The notes under the pieces were generated by a model. It was given only the letters and a program-made list of their open reading frames with translations, ran no database searches and was not told where the DNA came from. Shown one piece after another: positions 1-9,179 of a DNA stretch of 33,445 bases; positions within the stretch are counted from its first letter, which is position 1; every line of letters begins with the position of its first letter. This DNA comes from Symploca sp. SIO2E9 (GTDB lineage: Bacteria > Cyanobacteriota > Cyanobacteriia > Cyanobacteriales > Coleofasciculaceae). The stretch lies in NCBI GenBank assembly GCA_010692645.1, contig JAAHGS010000061.1, positions 1-33,445 on the forward strand. Direction: 5' to 3'. The position numbers were made by a program, and so were the translations under genes.

Positions 1-147
1 CCCACCATCTCCCCCTCTCCCCCTCCCCCCATCTCCCCCTCCCCCCATCTCCCCCTCCCCCCATCTCCCCCTCCCCCCATCCCCCCATCTCCCCCTCTCC
101 CCCTCTCCCCATCCCCCCATCTCCCCATCCCCCCCTCCCCCTCTCCC
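1..147. repeat. C-rich octamer-type microsatellite (CCCCATCT and variants)
   Basis: The stretch is almost only C and T with scattered A, built from irregular CCCCATCT, CCCCCTC and CCCCTCT units. It runs directly up to the TAG stop (148-150) of the CHAT exoprotein. The same unit on the other strand (ATGGGGAG) forms the array near 7980, and related tracts occur near 30561 and at the right end of the window. No gene is visible in it. Confidence 0.9.
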
Positions 148-3100
148 CTACCAGGGACTACCAATAAGAGTAAAAGCTGACCAATAATAAGGATGGGACA
201 AATCAGTATTTTCCAACCCTATTAACTCTGGCGGCAACTCAATTTCACCCCCAGACCAATTTAAGTTGTCATTTTCAAGGCGCACCTTTCCCTTCAGCAT
301 TGCTAATTGTGCCTGCCTTAGTGCTTCGGCTTTAATTGGCGCTTCTCTCAATTGATGGTAGAATTGTGCCATCAATCCAGAAGCTCCGATATCACTTACT
401 GACCATAAACTCGCCAGTACAGATTTGACTCGGGCACTGATTGCTGAGCCAGCAAAGCCTAACTCTGCCTCTCTATTACCAAATGCGGTACGACAGGCAC
501 TGAGGACCACAAGTTCTACAGGGGGATCATTCCAGCCTAAATTTCGGACTTGATCTAGTGGCACTCTAGTATCCTCAAATTGGATATAAGAGTTACTAGG
601 TTCTCCATCCTGGAAGTTGGCGTGGGTTGCCAGGTGTATAATTCCGAATGGTTGTTGCTGACGTTCAGATTTTAAGTTGTCGAGGGTGAAATTACTCTCT
701 TCGAGAAAATCTCCACGCCACTGATTATATTTAATTGTCTTTAACTCTAGTGGCACTGCCGGTAAGGAGCCTAATTCTCTAAATTTTGAGGCTCCCATTG
801 CCAGCACTTGCAGGTTTTTAACGTCTACGTAAGTGGTATCAGTCAAGCTGAGAGTTGGCATTAAACCAACACTATATTTCTCCACCAAAAACTGTTGAGT
901 TTGACTGTCGTAGAGCGCAGCTAAGGGCAAAGAGCGCAGTCCTACATCCATAATAAAGGTTAAATTCTCAATACCTCGAGAGTTTAATTCTGCTTCTAGG
1001 GGTGAAATAAACAACTGATAGAGTTTCCCCGCTGGTTCTTTTAAAGCCTTAGTGCTTCTTCTACGGATGGGATTGGTAATGGCATTCTGGAATTGTCTGG
1101 CTAGGGCTAGTACAATCTCTCCTGTGGCGGTTGGCACTGTTTTACGGATTGCTTCTTCTTTTGAGGTTACTAGGATTAGTTCTAGTTGCCCAGCAAGCTC
1201 TAAGTCTTGTTCCGGTACAAAATTGATATAAATTAGAGCTGGTTTGATGCCAATCGCCTTTTCAATCTGAAGTAACCTGTTACTAGCCTCTGTTACAGTT
1301 AGGGCTGTGGTTTCGTCAGGTAATCCTAGATATTCTTGAAACTCAGTTGTTGATTTGTTCTCAAGGGTGGCAATTCTCTCAGGAGCGCCCTCTCTGGCAA
1401 TGGCGATTATATTAATCTTACCGGCAGATAGCTCATCTATAGAGTTATTCGAGTTTAATGGTAGTTCTTGTGCTGGGCCGATAAGATTGCGCGTCTGCTC
1501 TAAACTGGTGGTAGTAATTTCAATATTGTTATCGCGGAAGGAAGCAGGGAAAGCACGAATTGGCTCGATTGTTAATTCCCCTGTGGTAATTGCTCCAGCT
1601 GTACCGTTGTCGTCGGCAGTGAAATTACTTAAACCTACGGTAAAGGGAGTATTAGTTATTCCACCGCCATGTTTAATTGAGATTGAACCATTACCAGCAC
1701 CGCCAGTTGTAGAAATACTGTTTTGTGTGCTTTCAATTGTACCTGTAACTCTGAAAAATCTTTGGGTTTCAATGGTGACGTCGCCACCCTTGCCGCTATT
1801 GCCTCCCCTAGCATCGATGTATTCTACCTGAATATCACCACTGGGATCGAGAGACACATTACCGCCATCACCAGAATCACCACGAGAATTAATTGCTGCA
1901 GTGGTAATAGCAGTGGAGGCGTTGACGACAATTGAACCACCGCTTGCTCCGGAGCTATCGAGTGTGCCTGTTTGAATCTCTCCATTATTACTCGTGAGAT
2001 TAATTCCCCCATTAGCAATGACGTTTTGAATAGAGATATTACCGCCTGCGGTGAGATTTACAGGGGTATTGCCCAATCCAATAATATTTCCAGTAGCAGT
2101 GATTGCTCCTGCCTCAGCATTAATAGTCGCAGGATTAGAGAGGCTTACTGAGCTATTAAAACTGATATCGCCATTAGTGGTAATACTATTTTCGAGATTA
2201 GTATTCTCGGCATCGACAATCAAACCTCTCAAGGGTGTTTCTCCACCGACTACGCCCTCAAAGTTCACATTGCCATTGTCAACAGCATTGAGGGTAAGCT
2301 GTTGCCCTTCCCTAGTGGTGCTATCGATAGTGCCGCTAAAGCTAATGTCATTATCTCCAGAAGTAGTACTGATGGTAATATCAGTACCGAGTAAGATGTT
2401 TCCAAAGCTAAGGTCTTCAGCTGCTGAGGTAATATCAGCATTGAGGACATTGAGAGTGGTACCGATAACTTGCTGATTTGTTTCTTTCAGGCTTAATAAA
2501 CCTGAAGATTCTAAGGGTGAGGTTCTCAGAAATACTGCCAATCCTGCTGGTGAAAATTGGTTAAGTTCTGAACTGGTTAAATCTAAGGTGTCAGTTGTAC
2601 CACTATCTTGTAATTCATTAATTGCGATCGACTGAGTAGTTGTTAAAGGTTGTAGTGTTAGGTTTGCTATTCCAGAGACTGTATTAGCAAAGTTGATTTC
2701 GTCGCCAGTTAAATTAATTTCTCCAGCTAAAGATACAGTATTAGCAAAGTCTAGTTCGTTACCAGTTAGACTGATATCGCCGATTAAATTAAGTGGATTG
2801 TTGTAGCGCTGGTTCTCTGTGGTAGTTACACCTTTGTTAATTTCAGTGCTGCCATCGGCATTAGTAGTTAAGGAGAAAAGGGGATTGTTGCTGCCTACTT
2901 GTTCCTTAAAGCTAGTGCTGCCAGCACCGTTACTATTGACGACTAAGCTGTGGGGAGTGTCGTCGGAATCGAGGGTATTGTCAAAACTAAGATTATTTCC
3001 TTCTAGGATAGTGTCGCTGCCGAGAATGACAGCATCGTTATAAGTTTGATTTCCAGCGGTGTTGACAACATTACCGTTAAGTTGGGTGCTTCCTCCGTTA

Positions 3101-6100
3101 TCGGTATTGAGACTAGCAGTATCAACAGCACTATTGAAGATTGTTGTACCACTACTATTGATTTGGAGATTACCCAAACTTTGGCTATTGCCCACTGCAG
3201 CATTAAAGGTAATCTCACCTGTGCCGCTATTGATAGTTAAATCTTGAGTACCATCGAGGGTATTGGCAAAGCCAATATTATTTCCTTCTAGGATAGTATC
3301 GCTGCCGAGAATGACAGGATTGTTATAAATTTGATTTCCAGTAGTAGTTACAGCAGTGCCGTTAAGTTTGGTGGTTCCTCCGTTGTCGGTATTGATACTA
3401 GCAGCGTCAACAGTGCTATTGAAACTGGTGATACCACTACTATTGGCTTGGAGATTACCCAAACTTTGGCTATTGCCCACTGGAGCATTAAAGTTAATCT
3501 CACCGATGCCGCTATTGATAGTTAAATCTTGACTACCATCGAGGGTGTTGTTAAAGCTAAGATTATTTCCTTCTAGGATAGTATCGCTGCCGAGAATAAC
3601 AGCATCGTTATAAGTTTGATTTCCAGTAGTAGTTACAGCCGTGCCGTTAAGTTGAGTACTACCTCCGTTATCGGTATTGACACTAGCAATATTAACAGTG
3701 CTATTGAAGCTGGTAATACCAGCACTGCTGATGGTTAACTCTCCCAAGGTGGTGATATTGCCAACTGCAGCACCGAAGCTGACATCACCTGTACCTGCAC
3801 TCAAAGTCAAGGAATCATTTTCGGCTGTAGTGCCATTAACACTATTGTTAAAGGTAATATCACCATCTCCACCAGTTGCCAGTGTTACTCCTGTTGCCAA
3901 GGTTACAGGACTAATCTCGCTGAAGGTAATATCACTATTACTAGTATTGATATTTGCGTTGAGAGTAGTTGCTGCCTCAAAAGTTATCGCAGCACCGTTT
4001 GAGCCAGTAAGGTCTTCATTGAGATTAATTGAACCTAAAGGCGATCGCAAAGTCACCGAATCGTTAAACGTAACCTCACTAACCAAGGTAATTGTACCAC
4101 TACCGTCAGCACGTCCGATGGTAATAGAGGCAAAGCCATCGCTTAAAGTTGCAAGTTCCGGTAAATTTAGAAAGGTTGTGTTAGGAGCACCCGCGCCACC
4201 AATTTCTAGGTTGAGGTTAGGGGTTAAAGGCTGCAAAATCAGATTGCCGCTACCGCTGAGTGAAGTAAAAACACTAATAACATCATCATTAGGTTCATCA
4301 ATACTAATCGTCTCAGCAAGAACAAGAGTGTCAGCCTCCAGGGTAATAGTGCCATTGCCGATAATTTCACCCTGGGCAAAGATACCTCTGCTACTGATAC
4401 TAGCGCCAGAGAGAATAATATTCCCATCCCCGGAAGCGATTGTTGAGTTAAAGCTGACAATGCCATCACTGTTTTCACCTCCGTTGCTAATGCCAGTGAG
4501 GCTAATATCCCCATCCCCGGAAGCGATTGTTGAGTCAAAGCTGACAATGCCATCACTGTTTTCACCTCCGTTGCTAGTGCCAGAGAGAATAATATTCCCA
4601 TCCCCGGAAGCGATTGTTGATGAGTTCAAAATCTCAATGCCATCACTGTTATCATCACCTCCATTGCTAGTGCCAGTGAGGATAATATTTCCATCCCCGG
4701 AAGCGATTGTTGATGAGTCAAAGAGTTCAATGCCATCACTGTTTTCTCCCCCATTGCCAGTGCCAGTGAGTGTGATATCCCCTCCCCCTGAATCGAGCTC
4801 TGACTCATCCATAAAAATGCCATCACTGTCTTCCTCTCCAGTGTTAGTACCAGTGAAGTTGATATTCCCACCGCCCGAGATGACTTGAGTATTGTTTAAC
4901 TCAATACCGTTTACTCCAGCAGTAATCTCAATATCTCCACCAGCACTCGAGAGCTCTTCATTGATTTCGACTCCTCCACCCTCAGCATTGAGAATCAAAT
5001 TCAATTCATTGCTAGTGGAAGTTATCGAGCCATTGAGGATAATGTTATTGTCTGCTTCCAAGGTGAGGGTTGCCTCTTCACCTGCTGTCTTACTAATCGG
5101 TGCCTCAACCTCAATGTCGCCCACCTCAATTCCACCGATATCCGTAGTAATAGTAACGTTGGTGCCACTATCAAGCACAAAATTGATATTAGCGACATCC
5201 ACATTATTTGTCCCGATTGCACCACCATCACCATCCACAATCGTGATATCTGTGGGATCAATTAACCATGTTCCACCACTACCGTTAGCTGCTGAGGCAT
5301 CAGGAATACTAGTGAGATTGAGAAACTGCTTACCAGAAGTTTCAATCAAGCCACCATTACCAGAAACCTCTCCTCCCCTAGCACTTAATTCTCCATGAAT
5401 GTTAGCTGTGTTATCTGCCCAGATAATTACTTTGCCGCCATCGCCATTAACTAAAGCATCAGCGTTAATCACAGAATTACTGCTAAAGGTTGTCTCTACA
5501 GCATTTGGTACTGTACCCTGTCCTTGGAAATCTCCTCCAACCAAGACAGTACCACCGCTATTAGTGCCAGAAGCATTAATCTGAGTATCAATGAGCCCAA
5601 CAGTTTCACCAAAAATTCCAACTACTCCTCCCTCCTGACTAGAGACATCAAAACTACCGGAAGCGATATTAGTACCTGGTTGGGTAGAGATTTTAGTCCC
5701 CGATTCGGTAAGCTCGACTGTGCCATCAGAGTGCACTAGTGTACCTGTATCCTGTTGATTTACACCAGTAGTGAGCAATATTGGTAGAGCATCAGGAGTA
5801 GATAATAAAGCATTTGGTAGATTGTTGTCTGGGAGTTCAATCTCCAAAACCAGCAACATCCCCTCTTGGCTGATGTGTACTTTATTCTCCCCTGGCACCG
5901 CCGTTACCGTAATCTTGCCCCCTGGGGTTGAGATAGTACCAGTATTAAGTACAGTACCGCCCAACAGAGTTAAATTCTGCCCTGGTGCTACCGCCAAGTT
6001 ACCTGCATTGAAGATAGCCCCTGGCTTACTCATGGTGAAGGCAAAAGAATTGGGTTCTCCTCTCAGTACGGTATAGTTATTAGCACCCAAGGCATTGAAC

Positions 6101-6726
6101 CAATTATCGCCAAAACCAATACCGTTAGCAGTAGTAGCAGTAAAATCGGCAGGAACATTTAAGTGAGCATTGGGACCAAAAATCATCCCAGCTGGATTAA
6201 TCAGAAACAGGTTAGAATTCCCTCCTGTAACTTGAATCAAGCCATCAATTACCGAAGCCTCGCCCCCCACAACTCTACCTAGGATGTTGCGAATTTGTGG
6301 ATTCGAGAGGAAGTTAGCAATCTGTTGAGGAGAGAGGCCCAACTTTTGGAAGCTGTGGAAGAGATTAGCGCCATCGCCGGAGAGAGTTCCACCATTAATA
6401 TCGAAGCGATTACCTTCTGGTGTGACGATTGTACCAGTACCATCGGTTGCAGGAATAATTGCCTGTGTTAATACTATAGTTGTAGGGTTATTGGTAAAAA
6501 AGCGATTACCCCCTTGGTGTAGCGCATAGCGATTACCCCCTTGGTGTAGCGCATAGCGATTACCCCCTTGGTGTAGCGCATAGCGATTACCCCCTTGGTG
6601 TAGCGCATAGCGATCGCTACTTAGTGAGGCGATGATTCCAGCTTCTGAGTGCCCTGCTGTTGAAATTCCTAGGAGAGCGGCTGTACTCAGTATTATGCTA
6701 ACTCTGCTGGCAACTTCGTTGATCAT
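148..6726 (-). CDS. Giant two-partner-secretion exoprotein with C-terminal CHAT (caspase-like) protease
   Basis: Predicted surface or secreted protein of 2192 aa. The frame is open up to a TTG at 6879 that overlaps the upstream stop, but the ATG at 6726 has AAGG about 8 nt upstream and opens a normal signal peptide (MINEVASR, then [12 protein letters not shown], cut near HSEA), so I chose it. Order: signal 1-27; four NRYALHQGG repeats about 39-75; filamentous-haemagglutinin N-terminal/TPS domain about 80-220 ([16 protein letters not shown]); long Gly/Asn/Thr-rich presumed beta-helix with short repeats about 618-765 and 95-residue repeats about 988-1245; CHAT domain about 1830-2192. The CHAT part has HLATHANF and LSACRTAFG, which put the His/Cys dyad at H2035 and C2078, and it ends in FTLIGSPW. 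The TPS motif reads NPAG where the neighbouring TpsA proteins have NPNG. The gene directly follows a DUF928 gene and is probably co-transcribed with it. Domain calls are firm; the substrate is unknown. Confidence 0.9.
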   Translation of the reverse strand: MINEVASRVSIILSTAALLGISTAGHSEAGIIASLSSDRYALHQGGNRYALHQGGNRYALHQGGNRYALHQGGNRFFTNNPTTIVLTQAIIPATDGTGTIVTPEGNRFDINGGTLSGDGANLFHSFQKLGLSPQQIANFLSNPQIRNILGRVVGGEASVIDGLIQVTGGNSNLFLINPAGMIFGPNAHLNVPADFTATTANGIGFGDNWFNALGANNYTVLRGEPNSFAFTMSKPGAIFNAGNLAVAPGQNLTLLGGTVLNTGTISTPGGKITVTAVPGENKVHISQEGMLLVLEIELPDNNLPNALLSTPDALPILLTTGVNQQDTGTLVHSDGTVELTESGTKISTQPGTNIASGSFDVSSQEGGVVGIFGETVGLIDTQINASGTNSGGTVLVGGDFQGQGTVPNAVETTFSSNSVINADALVNGDGGKVIIWADNTANIHGELSARGGEVSGNGGLIETSGKQFLNLTSIPDASAANGSGGTWLIDPTDITIVDGDGGAIGTNNVDVANINFVLDSGTNVTITTDIGGIEVGDIEVEAPISKTAGEEATLTLEADNNIILNGSITSTSNELNLILNAEGGGVEINEELSSAGGDIEITAGVNGIELNNTQVISGGGNINFTGTNTGEEDSDGIFMDESELDSGGGDITLTGTGNGGENSDGIELFDSSTIASGDGNIILTGTSNGGDDNSDGIEILNSSTIASGDGNIILSGTSNGGENSDGIVSFDSTIASGDGDISLTGISNGGENSDGIVSFNSTIASGDGNIILSGASISSRGIFAQGEIIGNGTITLEADTLVLAETISIDEPNDDVISVFTSLSGSGNLILQPLTPNLNLEIGGAGAPNTTFLNLPELATLSDGFASITIGRADGSGTITLVSEVTFNDSVTLRSPLGSINLNEDLTGSNGAAITFEAATTLNANINTSNSDITFSEISPVTLATGVTLATGGDGDITFNNSVNGTTAENDSLTLSAGTGDVSFGAAVGNITTLGELTISSAGITSFNSTVNIASVNTDNGGSTQLNGTAVTTTGNQTYNDAVILGSDTILEGNNLSFNNTLDGSQDLTINSGIGEINFNAPVGNSQSLGNLQANSSGITSFNSTVDAASINTDNGGTTKLNGTAVTTTGNQIYNNPVILGSDTILEGNNIGFANTLDGTQDLTINSGTGEITFNAAVGNSQSLGNLQINSSGTTIFNSAVDTASLNTDNGGSTQLNGNVVNTAGNQTYNDAVILGSDTILEGNNLSFDNTLDSDDTPHSLVVNSNGAGSTSFKEQVGSNNPLFSLTTNADGSTEINKGVTTTENQRYNNPLNLIGDISLTGNELDFANTVSLAGEINLTGDEINFANTVSGIANLTLQPLTTTQSIAINELQDSGTTDTLDLTSSELNQFSPAGLAVFLRTSPLESSGLLSLKETNQQVIGTTLNVLNADITSAAEDLSFGNILLGTDITISTTSGDNDISFSGTIDSTTREGQQLTLNAVDNGNVNFEGVVGGETPLRGLIVDAENTNLENSITTNGDISFNSSVSLSNPATINAEAGAITATGNIIGLGNTPVNLTAGGNISIQNVIANGGINLTSNNGEIQTGTLDSSGASGGSIVVNASTAITTAAINSRGDSGDGGNVSLDPSGDIQVEYIDARGGNSGKGGDVTIETQRFFRVTGTIESTQNSISTTGGAGNGSISIKHGGGITNTPFTVGLSNFTADDNGTAGAITTGELTIEPIRAFPASFRDNNIEITTTSLEQTRNLIGPAQELPLNSNNSIDELSAGKINIIAIAREGAPERIATLENKSTTEFQEYLGLPDETTALTVTEASNRLLQIEKAIGIKPALIYINFVPEQDLELAGQLELILVTSKEEAIRKTVPTATGEIVLALARQFQNAITNPIRRRSTKALKEPAGKLYQLFISPLEAELNSRGIENLTFIMDVGLRSLPLAALYDSQTQQFLVEKYSVGLMPTLSLTDTTYVDVKNLQVLAMGASKFRELGSLPAVPLELKTIKYNQWRGDFLEESNFTLDNLKSERQQQPFGIIHLATHANFQDGEPSNSYIQFEDTRVPLDQVRNLGWNDPPVELVVLSACRTAFGNREAELGFAGSAISARVKSVLASLWSVSDIGASGLMAQFYHQLREAPIKAEALRQAQLAMLKGKVRLENDNLNWSGGEIELPPELIGLENTDLSHPYYWSAFTLIGSPW
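2990..3760 (-). repeat. 285-bp (95-codon) tandem repeats inside the CHAT exoprotein
   Basis: A landmark containing GTATCGCTGCCGAGAAT recurs near 3009, 3293 and 3578, a period of about 285 bp or 95 codons. The encoded units repeat [17 protein letters not shown] and NTDNGG motifs and are close to identical, so they look like recent in-frame duplications within the presumed beta-helical stalk. Confidence 0.85.
4430..4870 (-). repeat. Short coding repeats of about 26-30 codons inside the CHAT exoprotein
   Basis: CCATCCCCGGAAGCGATTG recurs near 4435, 4511, 4599 and 4691, with more degenerate copies to about 4870. The protein motif is TIASGDGNI followed by SNGG and SDGI. The near-identity of the copies points to recent slippage or unequal recombination. 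Confidence 0.8.
6501..6608 (-). repeat. Four perfect 27-bp tandem repeats encoding NRYALHQGG
   Basis: The unit starts AGCGATTACC on the plus strand and repeats exactly at 6501, 6528, 6555 and 6582. A fifth partial unit becomes AGCGATCGCT, which contains a HIP1 octamer (6609-6618). It encodes four 9-residue repeats just after the predicted signal peptide, before the TPS domain. Confidence 0.95.
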
Positions 6727-6875
6727 ACCAAAACCTTGTAAGCTCGCTAAGGTATTTAGCGTGTCTACAATATACCGAATGCTGAGTTTTCGATAAAGAC
6801 TACTGCAACTGTCAAGCAAAGTCTTGTTTGGGAAACAATTCTTAGTGAAGCTAAACTCAGACGAAAAGGGGAGTG

Positions 6876-7658
6876 TCAAATGTCACCAATATAGTAACGT
6901 CCCACGATTGGTTGTTGAGTTATCTGCTGGTCAAAATCGACCCCCTGCAATAGACTAGACCAATCATCAATAAGCGTAGAATTTTCAGGATCATCCTCAC
7001 GAGCCTCCACCAGAGCCGTTAGGGTATCGTACCAAAGGAGTTCTTCGGCATAAAGGAGAAACCTTTCCTGTGGTGGAGCCTCCTCAATTTTGTTCTTGAG
7101 ATTAGGATTGAGGGCTTCCCGTTGAATTAATCCTTCAACAAAAGCCGGCTCATATATTTCTTGGGGATCATCACAATAAATCAAAAAGTACCAACGATAA
7201 GTTTTACCAACTTCTAAAGCTGCTGCTTGGGAGGAAAGACGAAGCCCAATGATACCAGAAGAGATGGTTTCAGAAAGGGTAAACTTGCTCTGGTAGATAT
7301 CGTTATGATCAGAATCCTGAAGAACAAACTTCAGGGCAAATTGCGAAGAGTCTCCAGAGATAATTGGATAAGGAAGGTAAAACCAAAAAACAGGATACTC
7401 TTGACTAGTTTTTACTGGCTCTTTTGTATCAGGAACTAGAGCAGTCAAGGGTTGCTCTGTTGTCGGACACAAATCTGGATCTCGAACCGATGCTCCTTGA
7501 CGAACACGCCTAGCTTTTCCTATCTCTTGTGGTCCTGAAAACAGAGCTCTGATTCTGGTAACCACACTAGGTCTTGCCCAGGCTTGAGAAGGGGCAATGA
7601 TAAAGTTAATCAACAATATAAATAGTATAGCAATTCTTCTCAGTTGGGTAGAATACAT
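6876..7658 (-). CDS. DUF928 family protein, predicted periplasmic (copy 1)
   Basis: 260 aa, ATG start. Residues 1-28 form a signal peptide (basic MYSTQLRR, hydrophobic [13 protein letters not shown], cut near AWA). The body fits DUF928, a mainly cyanobacterial family of unknown function: [14 protein letters not shown], a KTYRWYF segment before a cysteine, and a C-terminal helical part with [13 protein letters not shown]. Two cysteines (C64, C162) match in position the pair in the second DUF928 protein of this window (C70, C163), so a periplasmic disulfide is plausible. The TGA stop lies 150 bp before the preferred ATG of the CHAT exoprotein and overlaps its alternative TTG start, so the two genes form an operon. 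The start codon sits one base from the edge of a repeat element (7659-7947), which must supply the leader. A helper or sensor role for the exoprotein is inference. Confidence 0.85.
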   Translation of the reverse strand: MYSTQLRRIAILFILLINFIIAPSQAWARPSVVTRIRALFSGPQEIGKARRVRQGASVRDPDLCPTTEQPLTALVPDTKEPVKTSQEYPVFWFYLPYPIISGDSSQFALKFVLQDSDHNDIYQSKFTLSETISSGIIGLRLSSQAAALEVGKTYRWYFLIYCDDPQEIYEPAFVEGLIQREALNPNLKNKIEEAPPQERFLLYAEELLWYDTLTALVEAREDDPENSTLIDDWSSLLQGVDFDQQITQQPIVGRYYIGDI

Positions 7659-7947
7659 GGGACTTACGCCAAGCCTCTAGTTTTAGGGTGTGTTAGCCGA
7701 GGGTAACGCACTTTATTGGTGAGGGGAGCAATTGCGTTACCCTGGAAAACTTACCAGTGTCGGACTTGTTACCCACAATTATAGGAGTTACGCACTGTAC
7801 AAATCAGCCATAGTGTGTATCAGGTGATTCGGTCATTTCACACGCTTCGACTAACCCTAATTTGCTTGCTGCTTTTGCTGCCTAAGGCACTATAAATGCC
7901 TGAAATAACCAAATCTCCTATAGTACTAATGTACGATGCGTAAGTCC
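7659..7947. mobile_element. MITE-like element with GGACTTACGC terminal inverted repeats
   Basis: GGACTTACGC at 7660-7669 is matched exactly in inverted form by GCGTAAGTCC at 7938-7947, giving an element of about 288 bp with no coding capacity. A second, imperfect inverted copy of the right end lies inside at 7784-7803 (GGAGTTACGCACTGTAC), so the right part (7784-7947, about 164 bp) could be a separate nested element. No clear target-site duplication was seen. It fills most of the gap upstream of the DUF928 gene. Confidence 0.55.
7700..7743. repeat. 11-bp perfect inverted repeat
   Basis: AGGGTAACGCA (7700-7710) pairs with TGCGTTACCCT (7733-7743) around a 22-nt loop, inside the MITE-like element and about 45-85 bp upstream of the DUF928 start. 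It could be a hairpin in the leader or an internal part of the element. Confidence 0.6.
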
Positions 7948-7978
7948 TAGGGACTTCCAAATAAAAAAATATCCCATC

Positions 7979-8041
7979 GAGGAGATGGGGAGATGGGGAG
8001 ATGGGGAGATGGGGAGATGGGGAGATGGGGAGATGGGGAGA
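7979..8041. repeat. Octamer array ATGGGGAG, G-quadruplex-prone
   Basis: Seven GGGG runs at an exact 8-nt period (7987 to 8038) on the plus strand. Each run is separated by AGAT, a spacing that allows intramolecular G-quadruplex folding. It lies between the MITE-like element and the end of the RTX gene. The remaining bases to 8110 show no feature. Confidence 0.9.
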
Positions 8042-8110
8042 AGATTCTTTAGGTCATATTTCCAAGTAAATTGGATAATTTATTTCTTGGAGTTCCCTTA
8101 AAAGTCCTCC

Positions 8111-8157
8111 TGCTAGCTGCTCCCACGCTTGAAAGACGTGGGAGCTAGCTCGTTTTT
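8111..8157. terminator. Strong hairpin next to the RTX gene stop
   Basis: GCTCCCACG (8119-8127) pairs perfectly with CGTGGGAGC (8137-8145), with flanking CTAGC/GCTAG able to extend the stem. On the plus strand it is followed by TCGTTTTT. The RTX gene ends at 8156 on the minus strand, so the T-run faces the wrong way for a classic terminator of that gene. It may stabilise or end the minus transcript, or be a decayed IS200/IS605-type end hairpin. Confidence 0.5.
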
Positions 8158-8803
8158 ATGTAAAGTTAAAGTCAATTCCAAGGAAAACATTAGTGGTATC
8201 TTGCACAATGCCAATCAAATCACCTTGGTAAAAGATGCTTGTATCTAGAGCCGAAGTACCATGAAAGTCATTAGACTTATCGAGAGAGTAATCGTCAATA
8301 TTACCAAAGACTTGGAACTTATCACCTTCTATCCAATCAAAGTCGGTGACGGTAGCATAACCAAATTCTAAATAGAAGACGCCAAGGGCATCACCAAGCA
8401 CAAAGGTGTCTGCACCACTGCCCCCACTTAAGGTGTCATACTCATCGCTGCTGTAGCCAAAACCATCGAGATAGTCATTACCAGCTTCTCCGAAGAGTTC
8501 ATCACTGCCACTACCACCGAAAAGTGTATCGTTACCTGTATAGCCTAGTAAGGTATCGTTACCAAAACCACCGCTGAGTAAATCATTGCCATCTAAACCA
8601 TCGAGATAGTCATTACCAGCTTCTCCGTAGAGTTTATCACTGCCACTACCACCGAAAAGTGTATCGTTACCTGTATAGCCTAGTAAGGTATCGTCACCAG
8701 CACCACTGCTGAGTAAGTCATTGCCACCCAAACCATCAAGATAGTCATTACCAGCTGCTCCGTAGAGTATGTCATTTCCGTTAGTACCATAGTAAGTACC
8801 CAT
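8156..8803 (-). CDS. Small RTX-type (haemolysin-type) calcium-binding repeat protein
   Basis: 215 aa. The frame is open from a GTG at 8812, but AAGGAG lies 8 nt before the ATG at 8803 and overlaps the GTG, so 8803 is the start (MGTYYGTNGND). Residues about 5-130 are RTX nonapeptides of the GGxGxDxLx type (GGSGSDKLYGEAGNDYLDG and relatives), including an in-frame duplication of about 60 residues. The aspartates and glycines that form the calcium beta-roll are present. The C-terminal part (SGADTFVLG, then VTDFDWIEGDKFQVFG) is the usual cap of RTX proteins. RTX proteins are usually type I secretion substrates with a C-terminal signal; no ABC exporter is in the window. It lies downstream of tpsB with about 375 bp between, and its upstream region shares a motif with that of TPS2. 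The family call is secure; the role is unknown. Confidence 0.9.
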   Translation of the reverse strand: MGTYYGTNGNDILYGAAGNDYLDGLGGNDLLSSGAGDDTLLGYTGNDTLFGGSGSDKLYGEAGNDYLDGLDGNDLLSGGFGNDTLLGYTGNDTLFGGSGSDELFGEAGNDYLDGFGYSSDEYDTLSGGSGADTFVLGDALGVFYLEFGYATVTDFDWIEGDKFQVFGNIDDYSLDKSNDFHGTSALDTSIFYQGDLIGIVQDTTNVFLGIDFNFT

Positions 8804-8812
8804 ATCATACAC

Positions 8813-8822
8813 TCCTTCTAGA
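8813..8822 (-). promoter_or_regulatory. Shine-Dalgarno that decides the RTX start
   Basis: On the minus strand AGAAGGAGTG precedes TATGATATGG. AAGGAG is spaced 8 nt from the ATG at 8803, whereas it runs into the upstream GTG at 8812. Confidence 0.6.
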
Positions 8823-8973
8823 CCGCTGTTGTTTTTTGGTAAATAGGTATTGGTAAGTTAAGCACCTATCTGTTAATTAACACTTTATAAATAAGTTCAA
8901 TAGGAATAAATAAGGTTCTCTACAAAACTCAGTTCAAGGATACTGAACATGCTGAGTATGGTTTCTGCAAGGC

Positions 8974-9009
8974 TGAATGTAGAAAACTACATGGCAGCTC
9001 TCATAGCAA
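8974..9009 (-). promoter_or_regulatory. Upstream motif shared with TPS2 (TGTAGAAAACTACATGG)
   Basis: A segment of about 34 bp around TGTAGAAAACTACATGG followed by CTCTCA lies about 175 bp upstream of the RTX start. It recurs at 20042-20076, about 143 bp upstream of TPS2, in the same orientation to its gene. The core is a small palindrome (TGTAG/CTACA). A common promoter or operator, or a duplicated leader, are both possible. The rest of 8823-9179 shows no gene. Confidence 0.45.
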
Positions 9010-9030
9010 CTTGCCATCAAAAAATTAAAG

Positions 9031-9064
9031 ACGCGGAGACACGGTGACACGGTGACGCGGTGAC
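9031..9064. repeat. GACACGGT octamer minisatellite
   Basis: GACGCGGA, GACACGGT, GACACGGT, GACGCGGT, GAC: about four 8-bp units in the gap between tpsB and the RTX gene. Confidence 0.85.
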
Positions 9065-9179
9065 TTTCTTGGATGGGGATTTGACCCCAACCAATTTTAG
9101 GCACCGCAAGTGACGGTGGGGTATTTGACCTATATTAATTTCTATAATTTATTACTTATTGCTTATTCCTTACAATAAT

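Noticed and set aside
3677-4888. 403-codon open frame on the plus strand opposite the CHAT exoprotein
   Set aside because: It mirrors the repeat codon pattern of the minus-strand gene and encodes low-complexity Val/Leu/Pro/Ser sequence without any domain or ribosome-binding site.
148-6726. Craspase-like (type III-E CRISPR) association of the CHAT proteins
   Set aside because: No gRAMP/Cas7-11, Cas1 or CRISPR repeats are present, and both CHAT proteins carry export signals.
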